From Sequoia sempervirens (Eukaryota; Streptophyta; Pinopsida; Cupressales; Cupressaceae), in NCBI GenBank assembly GCA_007258455.2, contig VDFB02047230.1, forward strand, positions 160,154,635-160,218,634: a DNA stretch of 64,000 nucleotides. The letters are read 5' to 3'. Positions within the stretch are counted from its first letter, which is position 1. Each line of letters opens with the position of its first letter. The translations under genes and the position numbers were made by a program. The notes under the pieces are model-generated. The model saw only the letters and a list, made by a program, of their open reading frames with translations. It had not been told where the DNA came from and searched no databases. Positions 57,360 through 64,000 of this stretch are shown piece after piece.

Positions 57360-58540
57360 CCCGCCCTATTTGTCATTGCTTTTGATGCCTTGCACTACCT
57401 CATAAGGTATTCTACTTTCTCCCCCAGGGTCGAGGGTCTATCCCTACCAGATCAAAGTGAGCTCCTTAATATCCAATTTGTAGATGACACTGCACTGTTT
57501 TTTGACCTGGAAGAAGGAAACTTGGATAATCTATTGAACAAGCTCAACCTCTTCTACCTAGCCTCGAGTGTGAGGGTCTCCAAGGCGAAGTCCACATTGC
57601 TTGGGTGGGCTAAGTCCCCTCCTAACTGGTTAAAAAAGATGGACTTTCAGTGGGGTGGCCCCCATAAACAAATAAGGTACCTTGGGATTCCATTCTCAGT
57701 CTGACCCAACCTTAAAGAAATGTGGCTATGGATTAAAGGTAAAATTGAAAAGAAACTTAACAGTTGGAATAGGCAGTACCTCTCCCTGGTTGGAAGACTC
57801 CAGGTGTGTCAAAAAATCATGTCCTCCTATACTATTTACTTTGCTTCAATCTAGTTTTTCAACTTCAACAGCTATCAAGTGAACGAAGTGCAAAAAAGAA
57901 TCAGGCAGTTCCTATGGTTTAATGGTAAAGGGAAAAAGAAAAGGCATTCGGTCAAGTGGTAATGGTGTTGTTTGGATAAAGCTCATGGAGGGCTAGGTCT
58001 TAAAGACCTTAGAAAGCAAGGCATAGCTCTGGATGTGAAATGGATCTTAAAGGCCCTTGATGGCAATGAACCATGGAAAGTGCTAATAAGGAACAACATT
58101 GTGCAAGTTGTGCCCAAACTAGCAAAATCTTGGAAAGCATTACCCTTTAGTGACCTTATTGCCAAACACCAAATTGTGCCCACAAGGTCAGTGGTCTTTA
58201 GGAGTATCTGAAGAGCTTGGGAGTTCATCAAAGGTAATGTCAAATGTCCTCTTTTCCTTGAACACAACGCCAACTTCATAAACCCCAGCAGATCTATTTG
58301 GTGGAATTTGGAACATAATGGGAAGCCATTACCCCTCTTACAAGGGTGCTCTACTAAAAAGTGGGCCCAAGCTAGCATTAAGACCTTCAGTAGTATCCTG
58401 AGGGATGGTGTCTTGGTGGATTGGGTTCAACTAAAAGAGGGCTTCCACCTTCCTCAGTCTAATTTTAGGACATATTCTGTACTAAAAGATGCTTGTAAGG
58501 AACTGCTCTTAAATCCTAAAATCAAAGAAATAGCCTCTAA
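57360..58540 (+). pseudogene. LINE ORF2, reverse transcriptase (second part)
   Basis: Resumes LFVIAFDAL after the solo LTR, then IQFVDDTALFFD, which carries the second and third catalytic Asp (F-V-D-D at about 57,475-57,490). KAKSTLLGW and QIRYLGIPFSV are followed by a frame change near 57,700 and more segments (57972-58211 with DKAHGGLGLKDLRKQG, 58308 onward with WAQASIKTFSSILRDG). Stops and shifts throughout. Confidence 0.82.
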
Positions 58541-59317
58541 CCAAATGGAGTTTAATTGGCAAGGCCTCACCCCTTTGTGTGATGTCAAGACTAAAATCAT
58601 TTATAAAGAGATAATTAACTCTAAACCCCCCACTGAATATTTAAACCAGGTCTGGCACACTAATATGGATAGTAACTCTTGGCAAAAATGTTTTGTGTAC
58701 TTGTGGCATAAACTGTGTATGCTAAAAAGTCCTGTTTTAGATGGCTGTTAATGTTGCATAAACTTCCTTTCAAGGTGAATCATGCCGACATTGATATTTG
58801 TAATATCTATAGACTGCCTGAAACTATCTTCCATATTTTTTCTGATTGCCTCTATGCAAATGAAATCTGGAACTTGTTTTGTAACAGTTAGAATATCTTA
58901 GGGATGAATGGCAAGGTTAACTGGAAATTAATTTTATTGGGGCATGAGCTCAAACTAAGTAAAGAATTACATTTGTTCTGGGATCTCTTATCTACTGAAA
59001 TTCTTTGGTTCATTTGGAGGGCAAAGAATGAGGACAGGTTTAATGGGAACTGGAGAATACTTGCTGAGTCTTCTAAAAGACTCACTCTTTTTAATGTTGC
59101 ATTGCAGGTGACTGCTACAATGGAGGTTTTTGAAAAGAAGTTCCTAAAGCTACTCAAGGATGGAGCATTACTGTCAAATCAGAATGAGGTTAAATCTGCA
59201 CACAGCTGGCAACAAGAGCAGCCCAACATGGCAATCTTAACAAGGGCCCTGGAAGTCTTACAAAAAGAACTCAATGAGAAGGAAGTCAGTGCTAAGAGGG
59301 AGTCCAAAAGCCTTTAA
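58541..59317 (+). pseudogene. LINE ORF2, zf-RVT region and C-terminus
   Basis: Segment with CFRWLLMLHKLPF, ICNIYRLPETIFHIFSDC and NEIWNLFC in the 58,730-58,890 region, the pattern of the zinc-binding domain that follows plant LINE RTs. An open C-terminal part (58904-59317) reads GKVNWKLILLGHE, WFIWRAKNEDRFNG and a Lys/Glu-rich end. Stops before and after 58,750 break it. Confidence 0.75.
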
Positions 59318-59591
59318 ATACCAGCATTTCATGTATTCAGTAGTCCAATTTTTATAACATATATATCATGTACCTTTTCTATACAATTGTGCTGAGTGTG
59401 TAACAGTTTTTACTGAGGACTGAGGCTGTTTATATGCTGATTTTATTTTATGAACCTTTGTAAAGATTATCTACCTGTAGAGGTGCAAGCCTTCCACTGA
59501 GTGTAGCTAACCTCATATGGTTCAGATGTTCCTCCCAGCTGTAACCACGTTGTAACATGCTGTGTAAACTATTATTAATATAAAAAAAAAA
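59318..59591 (+). other. LINE 3' UTR and poly(A) tail
   Basis: AT-rich 3' UTR ending in a run of ten A at 59582-59591, directly joined to the right TSD copy. Terminal A run plus TSD identify the 3' end. Confidence 0.85.
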
Positions 59592-59739
59592 CTTACTTCC
59601 CAATAATATCTTGTTGAAAACAATATTTTTTTACAATAGATATCTTATATTCTATTTTTTTGTTTTCCTTTTTCCAATCACATCCACTTGATAATTTCAC
59701 CACAAGGAAATGATCTCCTTTTTATATCTTATTATTGAG

Positions 59740-59960
59740 GGAGTCACAAACTTCATATTTGAAGAAGTCGCAACCTTTCATATTTGAAGGAGTCACAACC
59801 TTTCATATGTGAAAGAGTCACAACCTTTCACTTTAAGATCACAAATTTTCACATTAGAAGGAGTCACATCATATTTAATTGATTTATTGATATTATGGAT
59901 CTTTTTCTCAAAAGACATGCTCTCCCTTTTATGTCTCAAGTTTGAGGGAGTCACACCTCT
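59740..59960. repeat. Degenerate tandem repeat GGAGTCACAACCTTTCATATTTGAA
   Basis: Five to six units of about 28 bases built on GAGTCACAACCTTTCATAT, the last ones degenerate, with an outlying copy near 59,946. Confidence 0.75.
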
Positions 59961-60430
59961 TCACCTCAATAGTTACAACTCTTTATCGTTGCACTTGGAG
60001 AATAATAATTTAATTTTAAATAAGTTAATTTGTGAATGCTGCTGTCTATTATTTGTAATCAGTCCTAATAATTCCTCACCCTTGCCTTTCCTTCTAAATC
60101 TACCTTCCTTATATACCTTAGCTTGCTTAAGAGACACAACCTTTCATATGCTGGTTGACCATTCTTAACAACTTAATCTTTATTTAATGTCAGTTTGGTG
60201 TAATATTAATTATCTTTATTGATTTCTTTTGAAGCATAGGCTGCAGACACCTAAGACTAAATATATCTAACATCTAGTACATCAATAAAAAGTCTTGATC
60301 TAACAACTTTAGGCATACAACATGTTAAAGATGAATACTCATAGATGTATTGTTCTTCATACAAAGGATGTTTAATCCATACTTGTTTCCCATGTTTAGA
60401 ACTGGATTTTGTTGGAACAATGTAAAGCAT

Positions 60431-60588
60431 ACATTTGATATGGATTTTAAGATGATCGTTTATCTTGCAAAAGCTGTCTTGCAATACCTATTTATACTTT
60501 ATATAACACACATTTGATACGGATTTTAAGATGATGGTTTGATTTTGCAAAAAATGGCTTGGAATACCTATTACTTTGGGTTGAAAAC
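60431..60588. repeat. Imperfect tandem duplication, unit 79 bases
   Basis: ACATTTGATATGGATTTTAA at 60431 recurs at 60510 with one change, and both copies run through GCAA.AxxTG.CTTG.AATACCTATT. Both units are AT-rich and non-coding. Confidence 0.8.
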
Positions 60589-63197
60589 TAAGCATATTTC
60601 AAGATATGTAAGTTCAGTTTCATGGTAGGATGTTGACACCAAGGATGCCACTCCCATGATTTGCACAGTTAGCTAAATAATAACTAAATCTCACATGCAG
60701 GATTTGCTTTGTGAGTGAAAACTAATTCTTGCATGCATTTGTAAATGATAACCACTTTGTAAGTGGTAAGTGATTCTCGCATATAAAACTCTGTTTGCAT
60801 TGGGGTAAAGTGCCTATAAACCCTTGCAATGCAACAATCAAAATACTAACCACTTAGCTTTGATAGAATTGATCAGAGAAGATTGAATAAATGAAATCTT
60901 GTTTATGTTTATCTGCGCATATGTTTATGTTAGTAAGCAATCTTGTCAATGCAATTTTGTAGAAATTAACCTGAATTACCCAATGGGTGGCAAAGTATGC
61001 TTGTAATAGTTGGAGAAATTCTCATTGAGAGGGCAATTTTCCTTTCCATTTGTAAGGGGCAGTTCCCTCTTACGATAGGAATATTTTTAGGATTTTTATA
61101 CTTTTAATCAGAAAGAATTAAGGAAGAAAGGGGAGAAGAACAAAAGGTGGAGAATAAAGAAACCTTAGCCAGATCAAATATGAAAACTATTTAAGATTAC
61201 TCAACACAAATAAGGAAAGAAGGATAGGAAAACAGTATGTAGAATCAGATAAATAACAGATTCGATTTCTATATACAACATTAACAATAAAGGAAAAATT
61301 GAAAGTTTGCAGCTATAACACACAAAGAAAAATAAAGAATGAATTACAAATTATACATAAGAATAACTTGCAACTCATGAAGAACAGGGTGAACAAATAA
61401 CAAATCACAATATCCTCCTTCTTTACAAAATCTGAGCATTGTCATAATCTTTGAACATGACTGCAACAAAAAATGATAAAAACCGTTTTCTCCTCAAAAA
61501 TGTGAAAGAGAAGAACCTTTTACAAAAAACATAAATCTCTTTTTATAATTTCACCCTCATCCAAGTATGTTCACAACTACTTGTTAACTTCTCTTTTACC
61601 CAAATCCTCACTTTTAAATTGTTTACCCTTATAGTGTCAATTAATTTCACTAACATTATAACTTAGGGCTAATAATACTAAGGGTGAAATTAACTTGACT
61701 TTGCACATTAAGATTTCAATTGATTCAAAAATGAGTTAATTTAAATCATTTTATGATTTTAATTAAATTAATTGGTTCAAAAGAATTAATATAATTTAAT
61801 CCTATAAAAGCATAAAGGTTTTTCTTTGTGATTACTCACTTGTGATAGGCCTTTTCAATAATTTCTTCATGAGTGTGGCAAAAATTTCTCAATGGGCCCA
61901 ATTTTAAATGTAGCAAAAATCAAGAACAGCAGCTGGCTCTAACTGCAGGACTGCATTTCTCGGCGGAATGCAGATAACTCCAAAATCACTGCATAGTGGA
62001 TTAGTACCTTATCCATTGGGCTGTGCTTGCATTTGATGGTTGAGGATCATCAGGTTGCACAATGTCTATCATAGTTGTAACCCTCCCATCAATTGGGATA
62101 ATTATATTTCCAGAATTTGGAGAGATCTCCGAGGTTTGTTTAATCTCATCAATATTTTTCAGTGTTACCGGGAGACGTCTCCTGCCCCTTGAGATGCATC
62201 TCAGGGACTGGTACGCATCTCTGGTACCAAAGACGTCCTCAGAAACACCTCCAGCAGTTCGGAAACTTGATGCACTGTCTCCAATTCTCCTAAGTCTCTG
62301 ACAGAAAATTTGGCATCTCTTGTGAAACTTTAAAGCATAAAAAATTTATAACGTGAAAACATAAAGTTTTGTCACTCTTTGACACAATGACATTTGTGTA
62401 TTTAAACTTTAAAGTTAATGTTCATTGCTAAACTTTACTATTGCTCTTGTTTTGAAAGTTCAATGTCATGATATTCTATAAATTATTAATTTATTAATTT
62501 TTTATTTATATAAAAAAAGATGGTGTCTCCAAGTAACCCGTCTCCTATTTTCAAAAAAATCCATATAGATACCTGTACCAATCTCCCGTACAAGTACCAG
62601 TACCAGTCTCCTGGTAACCTTGACATTTTCCTATACAACTTCTTCACCTTGACATCAAAGTCAAGACTTCCTTTGTGTGGGGCATGATGAAGTACAACTT
62701 AGGATAGCATATGTCCTATCTTGAGTAGGTTGTGTTGTGGGAACATTCTCTTCTGTAGAATGTGAATCACTTGTAAAGTTTGATTCAATTTTGGGGTTTG
62801 AATCACATTGAACAAGTTTTGAATGCAAAGAAGACAAGTGCTCAAAACCACTCTACATCTTGTTAGACTCTTTTTTGTTTTGGAAAACTCTGGTTCAAGA
62901 TTAGGTCTTAGGTTACCATAAACAAGTGTTGAATTCAACAATACTGACTGAGAACTTGATGGAATTTATTGCAAAGCATTTACAAAGCCTGGTCTAATAT
63001 TGGTCTGTGCATCAAAGTGAACAAATGTCGATGTCAATTGTGCTAATAGCATAAGATGGTAGTATCTCTCTGCAAAGACTATTTTTTAATTTTCTGATGA
63101 TTCACATGGCTTGCCAATAACAACTTGCTCAAAAGACTTTGAATCCATAGTAATAAAAGACTTTCTACACCCTTTTAGAAAATGTTTTGTTTGTAAG

Positions 63198-64000
63198 TGT
63201 TGTGACCTTTTCACACATCGCCCCATTCAAAATGGGGAACCCCTAATTTTTGCTCTATTCTAGTCTTTTGGCTTTGGTTTTGTCTCTCTCTCTCTCTCTT
63301 TCTATCTCTTTCTGATGTCTGCCTTTCCGGGGTTGTGCCCGTCTCTGAGCTTAAACGCGAAATTTTGGCCAAGCCTATAGAATTAGGGTTTTGAGTTTTT
63401 TGGTCAGTTTGAAGTTAAATGAAGTGAGTAAATTGAAATCTGAGACTAACGTTGATGTCAGCATGCTTCCAGCAAGCTCCCAGCTAAGTTTCATCAAATT
63501 CCAACAACTTACTATTTTTAGTAAGTGTGCAATTCAGGGCATCTTCTCAACATTTTTGAAGTTTCAATCATCACACTGCATCCAGAACGTGTCAAGCTGC
63601 TCGTCTGCAAATTTTGAGGTGGAACGGACAACTATCTATTTTTAGCAAGTTCGGCTTCAGGAGCAAATTTTAGGGTTCATATGCGAAGTTTTTCAATGCA
63701 TGTCTAGAGATTCTTTCTGGGTTTTTTGAAACCTTCACGATGATATAACATGCAAAATGAGATGATCACTTTCAGAGTTTAGCCTTCGGAGGCTATTTTT
63801 AGGGTTTGCATTTTGGGATTTTTAGCGCATGTCGGGTGATTCCTTGTGGGTTTTTCAAGGGCTTCACAGTGGTGTGACATGCAAAGCGAGATGACCAGTT
63901 TTCAAAGACTTACTATTTTTAGCAAGTCCGTTCCAGCAGCTGCCCAGCACATCAAAACCACAAATAGGGCAAAGTGCAACAGAAATGAGGTCAAACGGAG
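63198..64000 (+). mobile_element. B-family LTR, copy B3 (runs off the window)
   Basis: TGTTGTGACCTTTTCACACATCG, the CCCCATTC...GGGG inverted repeat and a CT-rich run, matching the complement of B2 just below 17688. CTA(A/T)4TAG sites start at 63512, 63636, 63793 and 63913. It extends past the window, so whether it is solo or part of an element is unknown. The ORF at 63391-63645 is LTR sequence. Confidence 0.75.

Larger units (their letters stand above)
39554..59591 (+). mobile_element. Full-length L1-type LINE carrying three LTR-element insertions
   Basis: A non-LTR retrotransposon bounded by a 13-bp TSD and ending in a poly(A) run (59582-59591). With the nested elements at 40452-41864, 44366-53936 and 55404-57359 removed it is about 7.1 kb, normal for a plant L1. 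Order: 5' UTR, ORF1 (DUF4283-like domain and zinc knuckle), ORF2 (endonuclease, reverse transcriptase, zf-RVT), 3' UTR. Each insertion falls inside coding sequence and the reading resumes across it. Many stops and frameshifts make the LINE inactive. Confidence 0.93.
59592..63197. other. AT-rich intergenic stretch with small tandem repeats
   Basis: No gene recognised. It contains the GTCACAACCTTTCATAT repeats (59740-59960), an imperfect 79-base tandem duplication (60431-60588) and a GC-richer island at 62,160-62,300 with GAGACGTCTC and repeated GGTACC/GTACCAG motifs that recur near 62,560-62,620. The ORF at 62062-62301 crosses that island and is not supported as a gene. Confidence 0.5.

Noticed and set aside
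62062..62301. 79-codon ORF as a gene
   Set aside because: No start context or homology; it crosses a repeat-like GC island.

Overview
The window is repeat-rich nuclear DNA of a plant with a large genome. I saw no ordinary host gene, rRNA or tRNA gene, CRISPR array or bacterial feature. The long nested LTR retrotransposons, a chromodomain Ty3/gypsy element and an L1-type LINE with a zf-RVT domain fit a gymnosperm, possibly a cupressophyte conifer. That assignment is inference from general character, not from a marker gene.

Layout. 1-4733: end of an LTR element (family A, LTR start TGTAATGTCCCC or a variant) inserted in a very long LTR of a second family (B, start TGTTGTGAC, minus strand), which also holds a solo A LTR with target-site duplication (TSD) GTTTC. 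4734-17688, minus strand: a decayed element (E) whose ~1,100-codon ORF is split by a 4.8-kb insertion and is followed upstream by another B LTR. 17689-36860, plus strand: a second decayed element (D) with a homologous ORF, broken by a complete chromovirus (19812-28524), a solo LTR (TSD GGATA), a solo LTR (TSD AAGAA) and, in its tail, a solo LTR (TSD ACTTC). 36861-39553: AT-rich, no gene seen. 39554-59591: one full-length LINE with a 13-bp TSD and poly(A) tail, holding three LTR insertions: a nearly solo LTR (TSD TTTGT), a complete non-autonomous element on the minus strand (44366-53936) that itself holds a solo LTR (TSD TCACT), and a solo LTR (TSD CCCGC). 59602-63197: AT-rich, small tandem repeats. 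63198-64000: start of another B LTR.

How the parts relate. Only the chromovirus has recognisable gag-pol, and it is broken. The non-autonomous element at 44-54 kb shares its LTR type, primer-binding site, leader and polypurine tract with the chromovirus, yet codes for an unrelated 935-codon ORF. That suggests it was mobilised in trans by A-family proteins. D and E carry a different ORF family, again without pol domains.

Most unusual signals. (1) Two unrelated long ORF families carried by LTR elements lacking pol. (2) A palindromic CTA(A/T)4TAG site, usually inside longer palindromes, present in A LTRs and clustered in B LTRs. It matches the MEF2-type CArG box bound by MADS-domain proteins. 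(3) Solo LTRs with perfect TSDs far outnumber intact elements.
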